From positions 2,480,001 to 2,544,000 of the forward strand of contig CP119317.1 in assembly GCA_029203125.1 (NCBI GenBank): a stretch of 64,000 nt of DNA. The letters are read 5' to 3'. This document shows, in pieces, positions 7,702 to 14,987 of this stretch (position 1 is its first letter; the number at the start of each line of letters is the position of its first letter). The notes beneath the pieces are model-generated. The model was not told where the DNA came from and made no database searches. It worked only from the letters and a program-made list of their open reading frames with translations. The stretch comes from Candidatus Cohnella colombiensis. GTDB lineage: Bacteria; Bacillota; Bacilli; Paenibacillales; Paenibacillaceae. Made by a program: the position numbers and the translations under genes.

Positions 7702-10700
7702 TTGGGAATTCTAAGTAAATTAAGCCTAAAAAACGGTGTTGCTGTTGTTATTCTATTTGTGCTCATATTGGCTTACGGAGGTTACTCTGCAACACAAATT
7801 AAGCAGCAGACCTTTCCGGATTTGGAGTTTCCGGCAGTATTCGTGATGGCGTCGAATCCAGGAGCATCTACGGAGGAGATGGAGAACGAGATTACGAATC
7901 CCCTTGAAGCAAGTCTCCAAAACTTCAAGGGCTATGACACACTGTCGAGCACGACGACAGAAGGCAGCGCGACTGTGTCCATTCAGTTTCCCTTCGGGAC
8001 GGATATGGACAAGATGTCCGCTGATATCGAGCAATCGCTCAATAAGCTGAATATTCCTGCTCAAGCGAAAGTATCCGTTCAGCGGTTATCATTTGGCGCT
8101 GCGCCGATCTATCAAGCAGCGGTTTTCTCACCTGATAACAACTCTAAGGGGCTAGAGGAACGCTTGCAGAGTGAAATCGTTCCTAAGCTGCAAGCGCTAA
8201 AGGGAGTTAGCTCTGTCAATCTTAAGGGCATCGTTTCCGAAGAACTGCGTATTGTTGTTGACAAGGAGAAAGCCGTTCAGCGAGGGATTACATTGAGTGC
8301 TATCCAAAGCGCGCTGCAATCACTTAATTATGCACTCTCGCTTGGCTCCGTCAATCAGGATAATACGACGATTCCGATTCGCTTAAGTGGCAAAGTCAGT
8401 TCACTAGATCAGCTTAAGCAATTGCAGCTCGGTGTAGCACCAGCCCAAGGGGCGACATCCGGTATGCCGGCAAGTACGCCTACGCATCTTGAGGACATTG
8501 CCACAATTACAACAGTCTCTTCGCAAAAGGAGATTTCCCGTTATAACGGTCAATCTAGTTATATTGTAGAAGTCGTCAAGAACCAGGATGCCAATACGCC
8601 TGATGTAGCCAATGAAGTAAAGGCGCTGCTCGCAACCTATCAGGAATCGCATGTACTGAATTTAGATGTGATCACCGATCAAGGTCAAGAAATCGAAAAG
8701 TCCATTTCGTCACTCGTTCAGGAAGGGCTATTCGGTGCCTTATTCTGCGTGATCATTATCTTCCTTTTCCTGCGGAACATTCGGGCAACGATCATTTCAT
8801 TGCTCTCCTTGCCGATTTCGATCTTCGCAACGATTGCCTTAATGGATCAAATGAATTATACGCTTAACATAATGACTCTAGGTGGAATTGCCGTCTCAAT
8901 CGGACGAATTGTCGATGACAGCATCGTCGTTATCGAGAATATTTACAGATGGCGCCAAGAGAAGGGCGACCAATTGAAGGGCAGGGAGCTAGCCTATCGG
9001 GCGACTAAAGAAGTTATCAGTCCGGTATTCTCCTCCACGATTGCGACGATAGTCGTATTCGCTCCACTTGCATTCGTAAGCGGAATTATTGGAGAGTTTT
9101 TCCGCCCATTCTCGCTTGCGGTCGTCATCTCCCTGGTGACATCACTGCTCGTTGCCGTCATGCTCATTCCTGTGTTTGGAGCAAAGTTCTTCAACAGTGT
9201 GAAACCGCACAAGCAGGATAGCAAGCTAGCGAATGGGTATGAGAAAATGATTCGCGGAGCATTGAAGAGAAAGAAGATGGTGCTCAGCCTGTCGATTTTA
9301 CTGTTATTCGCTTCACTGGGTACAATCCCGCTACTCGGTTTGGAATTCATCTCGGCAGGCAGCGTTCCAACAGCGACAATCCAGTTGACCTTACCTGTGA
9401 AGAGCAGCCTGGAACAGACCGATGCAGTTACAGCAAAAGTGGAGCAATATATTCAGAGCTTGGAGGGTGTCGATAAATTCGAAGCGTCGATCGGCGGGGC
9501 AGCCGGCAACCGACTCGGAGTTGGTGCCACTCGTAAAAATAGTGCGAATGTCAGCGTTCAATTCGTCGATGATACGAATATGGATGAGATGATTAGCAAA
9601 TTAAATTCGGAGCTGCCAGCGATCGTTACGAATGAAATGACGGATGCTTCTGTTGTCATTAAGGAAGGCGAGCAACAAGGTATTCCATCAGGCAATGGAA
9701 TTGATGTGAGACTCTATACGAGCAATCCGGATGATCTTGTGACCGCTGCGAGACAGGTTGAAGATCTCATGAAACAGAACAGCGAATTGAAAAGTGTTAC
9801 GAACAATATGAATGATGTGACACCGAAATGGGAATTGACCTTGAATCAGAAAGGCATTGATGCGAAAGTCAGCCCTTATCAGATTATGCAAACCGTTCAC
9901 GAGCAATTGAGACCGTTGAATGCAGGGGTCTATTCATTGGACAATCAAGAGCGCTCTCTATCGTTAGCCTATGAGCAACAGATTACATCACGCGAGGATC
10001 TTGAGAACATTCAAGTCATGACCTCTAGCGGGATGATGAAGCTCAAGGACATTGCGACGATTTCGGTACAAGATGCTTTAATTACAGTTAGTCATGACGA
10101 TGGCAAAATCTATGCTAAAGTGAGTGCCAAGGTCAAATCTGCTGATACTGCGGCCGTAACGAAGAAGGTTAAGCAGGATATCGCCAGCCTATCGTTGCCA
10201 AGCGGTGTGGAGATTAGCTATGGCGGAGGCTTAGCGATGATTACCGAAGGGTTCACAAGCATGGGGATAGCTATGGTCGTCGCGGTCGGTCTTGTATTCC
10301 TCGTAATGAGCATGAATTTCGGAGGCTTGAGGACACCGTTGATTATTTTATCCTCATTAATCTTTATTCCGGTTGGTTCACTAACCGCCTTGCTCATTGC
10401 AGGACAAGCATTATCAATGAGTGCGATGATTGGGATGCTGATGCTCGTCGGAATCGTCGTGACGAATGCAGTCGTCTTGCTTGATCGGGTGGAGAACAAC
10501 CGCAAATCTGGGATGCAGATTACTGAGGCGATCATAGAAGCAGCGAGAATTCGTCTGCGGCCGATCTTGATGACTGCATGTGCAACGATCCTTGCGCTTG
10601 TACCACTCGCAATGTCCGGCTCATCAACGAGCCTCATATCCGGAGGGTTAGCGATCTCCGTCATTGGTGGCTTGTTCACTTCTACAATCTTAACGTTAAT

Positions 10701-10767
10701 TGTTGTTCCGACGATCTATGAGATGGCTTGGAAGAAGCAGAAGGTAAAGGAAATCGACAATTTCTAA
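7702..10767 (+). CDS. RND-family efflux transporter (SwrC/YerP/AcrB-like)
   Basis: The protein has 1021 residues with a TTG start and GGAGAGGAG about 10 nt upstream. It has the RND layout: a TM at 12-32, a large outer domain, a TM block (from about 335, including the family motif with Asp residues in GRIVDDSIVVIENIYRW), a second outer domain and a C-terminal TM block (MVVAVGLVFLVMSMN, MLMLVGIVVTNAVVLLDRVE). Single-gene RND pumps of this kind occur in Bacillales (SwrC/YerP of B. subtilis exports surfactin and other amphiphiles). No membrane-fusion or outer-membrane partner gene is present, as expected for a Gram-positive. It is the last gene of the TetR-TCS group and ends at a strong terminator. 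Confidence 0.95.
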   Translation: MGILSKLSLKNGVAVVILFVLILAYGGYSATQIKQQTFPDLEFPAVFVMASNPGASTEEMENEITNPLEASLQNFKGYDTLSSTTTEGSATVSIQFPFGTDMDKMSADIEQSLNKLNIPAQAKVSVQRLSFGAAPIYQAAVFSPDNNSKGLEERLQSEIVPKLQALKGVSSVNLKGIVSEELRIVVDKEKAVQRGITLSAIQSALQSLNYALSLGSVNQDNTTIPIRLSGKVSSLDQLKQLQLGVAPAQGATSGMPASTPTHLEDIATITTVSSQKEISRYNGQSSYIVEVVKNQDANTPDVANEVKALLATYQESHVLNLDVITDQGQEIEKSISSLVQEGLFGALFCVIIIFLFLRNIRATIISLLSLPISIFATIALMDQMNYTLNIMTLGGIAVSIGRIVDDSIVVIENIYRWRQEKGDQLKGRELAYRATKEVISPVFSSTIATIVVFAPLAFVSGIIGEFFRPFSLAVVISLVTSLLVAVMLIPVFGAKFFNSVKPHKQDSKLANGYEKMIRGALKRKKMVLSLSILLLFASLGTIPLLGLEFISAGSVPTATIQLTLPVKSSLEQTDAVTAKVEQYIQSLEGVDKFEASIGGAAGNRLGVGATRKNSANVSVQFVDDTNMDEMISKLNSELPAIVTNEMTDASVVIKEGEQQGIPSGNGIDVRLYTSNPDDLVTAARQVEDLMKQNSELKSVTNNMNDVTPKWELTLNQKGIDAKVSPYQIMQTVHEQLRPLNAGVYSLDNQERSLSLAYEQQITSREDLENIQVMTSSGMMKLKDIATISVQDALITVSHDDGKIYAKVSAKVKSADTAAVTKKVKQDIASLSLPSGVEISYGGGLAMITEGFTSMGIAMVVAVGLVFLVMSMNFGGLRTPLIILSSLIFIPVGSLTALLIAGQALSMSAMIGMLMLVGIVVTNAVVLLDRVENNRKSGMQITEAIIEAARIRLRPILMTACATILALVPLAMSGSSTSLISGGLAISVIGGLFTSTILTLIVVPTIYEMAWKKQKVKEIDNF

Positions 10768-10809
10768 AGAGCTTACACTTTTCCCGTACAACTGTATGAT
10801 TAACGAAGA

Positions 10810-10853
10810 AAATGCGACACCGATTCCGAACTTTCGGACGGTGTCGCATTTTT
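10810..10853 (+). terminator. terminator of the RND pump operon
   Basis: AATGCGACACCG pairs with CGGTGTCGCATT, with a second inner stem TCCGAA/TTCGGA, followed by TTTTT. It is 43 nt after the pump stop. It is a strong intrinsic terminator on the plus strand. Confidence 0.9.
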
Positions 10854-10933
10854 GTGAGGTATTCCTCTGTTTTCTTAGTCTGTCAGCTTCAATATTAGCC
10901 ATATGATCCGATGGACTAAGCCCATGCAAAAAC

Positions 10934-10958
10934 AAAAAAAACTGCATCTCTGCGGTTT
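10934..10958 (-). terminator. terminator of the tRNA-Ala/tRNA-Lys transcript
   Basis: On the minus strand, AAACCGC and GCAGTTT pair with one mismatch around a 6-nt loop and run into about eight T. It lies 14 nt beyond the encoded CCA of the tRNA-Lys gene. Confidence 0.7.
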
Positions 10959-10971
10959 GGTGTGTGAAGAA

Positions 10972-11047
10972 TGGTGGACTCTCAGGGATTCGAACCCTGG
11001 ACCAATTGATTAAGAGTCAACTGCTCTGCCAGCTGAGCTAAGAGTCC
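10972..11047 (-). tRNA. tRNA-Lys (anticodon CTT)
   Basis: The 76 nt include an encoded CCA. The acceptor stem GGACTCT/AGAGTCC is perfect, the T arm contains GGTTCGAATCC, and the anticodon loop CTCTTAA carries CTT. It is transcribed after the tRNA-Ala gene on the same strand. Confidence 0.95.
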
Positions 11048-11074
11048 ATATGATGTAGGTTATTCGGTTCAACT

Positions 11075-11150
11075 TGGTGGACCTTAGCGGGATCGAACCG
11101 CTGACCTCTTCGCTGCCAGCGAAGCGCTCTCCCAGCTGAGCTAAAGGCCC
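11075..11150 (-). tRNA. tRNA-Ala (anticodon GGC)
   Basis: The 76 nt include an encoded CCA. The acceptor stem GGGCCTT/AAGGTCC carries the G3-U70 wobble that marks alanine tRNAs. The anticodon loop CTGGCAG gives GGC, and the T loop GGTTCGATCCC is normal. It is the first gene of the two-tRNA unit. Confidence 0.95.
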
Positions 11151-11222
11151 CGATGTAAGGCGACAAAAAATATATTACCATGTGCTACTAGGGGATGTCA
11201 ACTCATTTGTACGAAGTTTCTT

Positions 11223-11248
11223 AAAAAACTTCATGAGTATGTGAAGTT
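11223..11248 (-). terminator. terminator after nrdR
   Basis: On the minus strand, AACTTCA and TGAAGTT form a perfect 7-bp stem with an 8-nt loop, followed by TTTT. It lies about 30 nt past the nrdR stop. Confidence 0.7.
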
Positions 11249-11276
11249 TCGCCCACACGCATCCCACGTCAAGTTG

Positions 11277-11738
11277 CTACATCCCGTGCTTGCTCATGAG
11301 CCCATTTAATTCTTTGAGGAACATATTGATATCTTTAAATTGTCTATATACAGAAGCAAACCGCACGTAGGCAACCTCGTCCACACGATAAAGCTGTTCC
11401 ATTAATAGCTCGCCAATCATCCGACTTTCGACTTCTGCCTGAGCCGTATTTCGTATTTCACGTTCAACTTCAGAGACGACTACCTCTAGCTGTCCAACAG
11501 AAACTGGTCGCTTCTCGCATGCACGAAGTAAGCCGCGCAAAAGCTTATCACGACTGAATTCCTCGCGACTTCCATCCTTCTTAACGACGATCAATGGCGT
11601 TTCTTCAATCATCTCGAATGTTGTAAACCTACGGTTGCACTTCTCACATTCTCTGCGTCGACGAATCGATTTATTCTCATTCGCCGGGCGGGAATCTAAA
11701 ACCTTTGTACCGCTATAATCACAAAATGGGCACCTCAT
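11277..11738 (-). CDS. nrdR: transcriptional repressor NrdR
   Basis: The 153 residues are full length for this family. A zinc ribbon begins MRCPFCDYSGTKVLDSR and closes with CEKCNRRFTTFE, so all four cysteines are present. An ATP-cone follows (LIVVKKDGSREEFSRDKL onward). NrdR senses dATP/ATP through the ATP-cone and represses ribonucleotide reductase operons. The gene is single, minus strand, and ends at its own terminator. It is a regular neighbour of polA-coaE genes in Bacillales. Confidence 0.97.
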   Translation of the reverse strand: MRCPFCDYSGTKVLDSRPANENKSIRRRRECEKCNRRFTTFEMIEETPLIVVKKDGSREEFSRDKLLRGLLRACEKRPVSVGQLEVVVSEVEREIRNTAQAEVESRMIGELLMEQLYRVDEVAYVRFASVYRQFKDINMFLKELNGLMSKHGM

Positions 11739-11850
11739 ATCGTTTAATCAGTCTCCTTTTGAAGTAAGTTATATTTTCCAACCCTATTCATACATGAACA
11801 TCCGCAAACAGCACATAATACTTTTACAAACCGCAAGGAGGTGAACAACA

Positions 11851-12048
11851 ATGGCTTCCAGTAAACTCGTCCCGCAAGCACAAAATGCACTGAATCAACT
11901 GAAATACGAAGCAGCTCAAGAGCTAGGGATTGCCATCCCACAAGACGGCTACCAAGGTAATATGACCACAAAAGACAACGGTTCGATCGGGGGTAGCATT
12001 ACCCGCCACCTCGTTCAGATCGCTGAACAGCAACTTGCAGGAAAATAA
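11851..12048 (+). CDS. small acid-soluble spore protein, alpha/beta type
   Basis: The 65 residues are typical length for the family. The first conserved block is in KYEAAQELGI, close to the GPR protease site, and the second in GNMTTKDNGSIGGSITRHLV. These proteins coat and protect DNA in the dormant spore and are degraded by the GPR protease at germination. AAGGAGGTG stands 8 nt before the ATG, giving the very strong ribosome site usual for SASP genes. It is a monocistronic gene on the opposite strand from its neighbours, with its own terminator. Confidence 0.95.
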   Translation: MASSKLVPQAQNALNQLKYEAAQELGIAIPQDGYQGNMTTKDNGSIGGSITRHLVQIAEQQLAGK

Positions 12049-12065
12049 CTTCCACTACTAATACC

Positions 12066-12110
12066 GGGAGCTTTGAAGTGCACGATCACTTCAAGGCTTC
12101 CTCTTTTATT
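12066..12110 (+). terminator. terminator of the SASP gene
   Basis: GGAGCTTTGAAGTG pairs with CACTTCAAGGCTTCC (one wobble and one small mismatch), followed by a T-rich tract. It is 17 nt after the SASP stop. Confidence 0.85.
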
Positions 12111-12120
12111 TTATACGGAA

Positions 12121-12726
12121 TTAGAGCGTTTCGTATAATTTTTGATATTTCTTATAATAATACAACACACGTTGGACATAATGTCTAGTCTCACCATATG
12201 GAATATTACGAATTTGTTGCTCTGACCCGTCCCATACACCTTCGCCAACCCATTGTCGAACCTTACCTGGACCAGCGTTATACGCAGCGAGCACCTTAGT
12301 TAGGTCGCCATCGAATTGTCTGAGCAATTCTTTAATGTACCAGCTGCCAAGTGCGATACCTGCATGCGCCTTTTCTCCAACATCTACTAACGATATGTCT
12401 CCGAAATCCTCTTGCTTGATAATCCACTTTACTGTTTCCGGCATAATCTGCATTATGCCTAGTGCACCCTTCTTCGATCTCGCATCCGGCTTGTAATTCG
12501 ACTCAACACGTATGATCGCTGCAACCAACAGCGGATCGAGCTTGTACTCGTTTGCACCTTGCTTAATTTCTTGCACATAGGAGATGGGATAAATAAAGCG
12601 CCCTAACCAATCCGACTGCACGATAACCGCTGCGAGTACAATTAACAAGATTGACAACAGCAATCGTGTGCGTCTCGTTTTTTTCGTGCGTGCTGTATCC
12701 CTTGCATCGTTCTTACGCCTCGTCAT
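12121..12726 (-). CDS. lytic transglycosylase, SLT-type (YjbJ-like)
   Basis: The protein has 201 residues from the ATG at 12726, which overlaps the coaE stop (ATGA) and has GAGG upstream; a GTG at 12750 is a less likely start. A basic N-terminus is followed by one membrane anchor (LLLSILLIVLAAVIV). The outer domain is a soluble lytic transglycosylase fold with the catalytic Glu in IIRVESNYKPDA, then GALGIMQIMPET and AAYNAGPGKVRQWV. It cleaves peptidoglycan glycan strands at the membrane surface. Translational coupling to coaE is conserved in related genomes as far as I recall. Confidence 0.93.
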   Translation of the reverse strand: MTRRKNDARDTARTKKTRRTRLLLSILLIVLAAVIVQSDWLGRFIYPISYVQEIKQGANEYKLDPLLVAAIIRVESNYKPDARSKKGALGIMQIMPETVKWIIKQEDFGDISLVDVGEKAHAGIALGSWYIKELLRQFDGDLTKVLAAYNAGPGKVRQWVGEGVWDGSEQQIRNIPYGETRHYVQRVLYYYKKYQKLYETL

Positions 12727-13319
12727 CCTAGCCTCTTTTCTCGCCACCAACGTTCAATCTGCTCTTCCGTATTCTCTGCTGAACTGTAATTATCAATCAC
12801 AATGTCTGCTCTTCGCTTTTTCTCCTCTATGTCCATCTGAGCTGCGAGCCGTTGCTCTGCTTCTTCTTTCGTGAGGCTGTTGCGTTCCATTAAGCGGGGC
12901 AGTTGAACTTCTCGCGGAGCATATACGACCATAATTTCATCAAAATATTGCTCTAACGACGATTCAAACAATAATGGTACTTCAACGACGACCGGCTGAT
13001 GCGGTGTCTGCTGTTCATAACGGTTCATTCTCTCATTCATTACAGTGCGAATGGCTGGATGCGTAATCGATTCCAGTAATTTGCGCTGCTCATTATCAGA
13101 GAATACAATCGCTCCTAGCTTCTTGCGATTTAGTGAGCCATCGTCATGTAGAACAGCTTGTCCAAACGCCTCAGTGATCTGTTGCAGGGCAGGCTGCCCG
13201 GGCTCAACAACTTCCCGGGCAATTTGATCAAGATCTATGAGGTTCGCACCGCGTTTCACGAGAAGCTGCGCGACTAAGCTTTTACCAGTAGCAATTCCAC
13301 CTGTTAACCCGATCTTCAT
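12723..13319 (-). CDS. coaE: dephospho-CoA kinase
   Basis: The 198 residues are family length. The P-loop is GLTGGIATGKS at residue 4, and the family markers LIDLDQIAREVV and VVEVPLLFES are present. It phosphorylates the 3'-OH of dephospho-CoA, the last step of coenzyme A synthesis, in the cytoplasm. The stop overlaps the start of the transglycosylase gene by 4 nt, and ytaF ends 14 nt upstream, so all three are co-transcribed with mutM and polA. Confidence 0.96.
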   Translation of the reverse strand: MKIGLTGGIATGKSLVAQLLVKRGANLIDLDQIAREVVEPGQPALQQITEAFGQAVLHDDGSLNRKKLGAIVFSDNEQRKLLESITHPAIRTVMNERMNRYEQQTPHQPVVVEVPLLFESSLEQYFDEIMVVYAPREVQLPRLMERNSLTKEEAEQRLAAQMDIEEKKRRADIVIDNYSSAENTEEQIERWWREKRLG

Positions 13320-13333
13320 CCTATCTCTTCCCT

Positions 13334-14014
13334 TTACAACAGTTTGAATACACCCATTACGATAAGAATGATTCCAGGAAGCAGTAGCAGTTGCTTAACA
13401 AACCGCCACCCAGAAACCCAGAAACCAAATCGTGTACCTAACCAAAGAAATGAACCGCTCGACACTGCGATCAATATTGCTGTCGTAATCGGTGGAAATC
13501 CCACGAGTGCCGCACCGATTCCTGCACCGAATGCGTCAAGGGAAAGCGCCATACCTAATAGCAAGGCTTCTCCTGCACTAATAATACCAGATCGATCAAT
13601 ATCTGCTGCTGAAGGCGATCTTAATATTTGAATAATTATCCCGAACACACGAAGCTCTAATGATACAATCGGCTTTGGTTCGCGATCTACTTCAGCATGA
13701 TCTTGCAACTGTTCAGCTTCTAAACCTGCTCGCTCTAACTTACGTTGCCGAATAAATCGAACGAGCGCCCATAATCCAATACCAATTAAAATTACAGCCC
13801 CGATTCGTGAAGCACCCGTCGGAGACATCCAATTCAAGAATGTCACCCCGACGAGCATCGCGAGCAAAATCACAAGTCCTGAGCATATTGAGATGATTGC
13901 GACTGATAGTGCGGGTATTTTTATTTTACGAATGCCGTAAGTAATCCCAACTCCGAAACCGTCCAAACTCACTGCAAAAGCCAATAAAATCAATGAAGCA
14001 ATATGTGCCAGCAT
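13334..14014 (-). CDS. ytaF: sporulation membrane protein YtaF
   Basis: The protein has 226 residues from the ATG at 14014, which has AGGGGGAA 6 nt upstream; a start at 14032 would add six residues. It has about six hydrophobic segments arranged as two similar halves with AVSLDGFGVGITYGIRKI and ALSLDAFGAGIGAALVG, the MntP/cation-transporter-like repeat. In Bacillales it is known as a sporulation-associated membrane protein next to mutM and coaE. The exact transported ion is not known. Confidence 0.9.
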   Translation of the reverse strand: MLAHIASLILLAFAVSLDGFGVGITYGIRKIKIPALSVAIISICSGLVILLAMLVGVTFLNWMSPTGASRIGAVILIGIGLWALVRFIRQRKLERAGLEAEQLQDHAEVDREPKPIVSLELRVFGIIIQILRSPSAADIDRSGIISAGEALLLGMALSLDAFGAGIGAALVGFPPITTAILIAVSSGSFLWLGTRFGFWVSGWRFVKQLLLLPGIILIVMGVFKLL

Positions 14015-14128
14015 GCTGCGTTCCCCCTGCATAGATGCTATCCGCTACTTGACGCCCCGATTGGGCTCCTAGGCGGTTCTGTTCATCCTATGCAGGCTTC
14101 TTGAATATTGCCCCGATTCCACAATTTA

Positions 14129-14959
14129 TTACTTTATCTTCTGACATCTTGGACAAATATGTGTGCCTCGTCCGCGTACGACTGATTTCTCGATCAAGCT
14201 CCCACATGTGCGACAAGGTTGTCCGGTCATTCCATACGCTTTAAGGCTCATCTGGAACATGCCCATCTCCCCTTGACCGTTCACATACGATTTGATCGAA
14301 GAGCCCCCCGCTTCAACTGCAGCCGTCAATGTGCCCACAATCGCGTGGTGCAACCGTTCAAGCTCTTTCGGCTTCAAGCTGTTCGTCGGTCGCTCCGGAT
14401 GAATACCCGCAGTGTGTAACGCTTCATCGACGTAGATATTTCCAAGTCCAACGACTAATTCTTGATTCAGCAGCACCGGCTTGATCGGTGCCGACCTTGA
14501 ACCTAAGGCTCGTTTGAATGCATCCAGTGTAAAGTGCTCATCCAATGGTTCTATACCTAATTTATTCAAAGGACGCGACGTCCATTCTTCACCTGGAGCG
14601 AATAGATGCATCGTTCCGAATTGTCGCACATCCTTGTAGCGTAGCTCCGTATCATCTGTAAAGTGGAAAATGACATGGGTATGCAGCTCTGTGGGCTCAT
14701 CCTTATGATATACGCCATATCGTCCCTCCATTCGAAGATGGGAGACAAGCACGAGATTATCCATGATAAGTCTGATGAACTTCCCTCTGCGCTCAACAGC
14801 TCGAAAGCTTCTTCCTTCTAGCATTGCAGAGAATACGTCAGGATCATCAGGATGCTGGATAATTCGAGGAAGCTTCACCGTAACTTTAGCTATTGTCTTC
14901 CCTACAATTAAGTCATTCAACGTCCTACAGACGGTTTCCACCTCGGGTAATTCCGGCAT
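14129..14959 (-). CDS. mutM: formamidopyrimidine-DNA glycosylase (Fpg)
   Basis: The protein has 276 residues from the ATG at 14959. This start is required because the catalytic N-terminal proline must follow the initiator Met (PELPEVETVCR). An ATG at 14968 would bury it. The catalytic Lys lies in RRGKFIRL (about residue 57). The C-terminal zinc finger is intact (CRTCGSLIEK...ICPRCQ). It removes oxidised purines such as 8-oxoG and nicks the strand. It sits directly after polA, giving a base-excision repair pair. Confidence 0.97.
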   Translation of the reverse strand: MPELPEVETVCRTLNDLIVGKTIAKVTVKLPRIIQHPDDPDVFSAMLEGRSFRAVERRGKFIRLIMDNLVLVSHLRMEGRYGVYHKDEPTELHTHVIFHFTDDTELRYKDVRQFGTMHLFAPGEEWTSRPLNKLGIEPLDEHFTLDAFKRALGSRSAPIKPVLLNQELVVGLGNIYVDEALHTAGIHPERPTNSLKPKELERLHHAIVGTLTAAVEAGGSSIKSYVNGQGEMGMFQMSLKAYGMTGQPCRTCGSLIEKSVVRGRGTHICPRCQKIK

Positions 14960-14987
14960 AGAGTTCACCTTCCTGTTGCTGTCTTTA

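Noticed and set aside
10218..10679. 153-residue minus-strand frame inside the RND gene
   Set aside because: It is antisense to the conserved membrane block of the pump and has no ribosome site or recognisable motif.
10922..11160. Integration (att) site at the tRNA pair
   Set aside because: No integrase gene and no repeat of a tRNA 3' end was seen in the window, so an element boundary cannot be supported.
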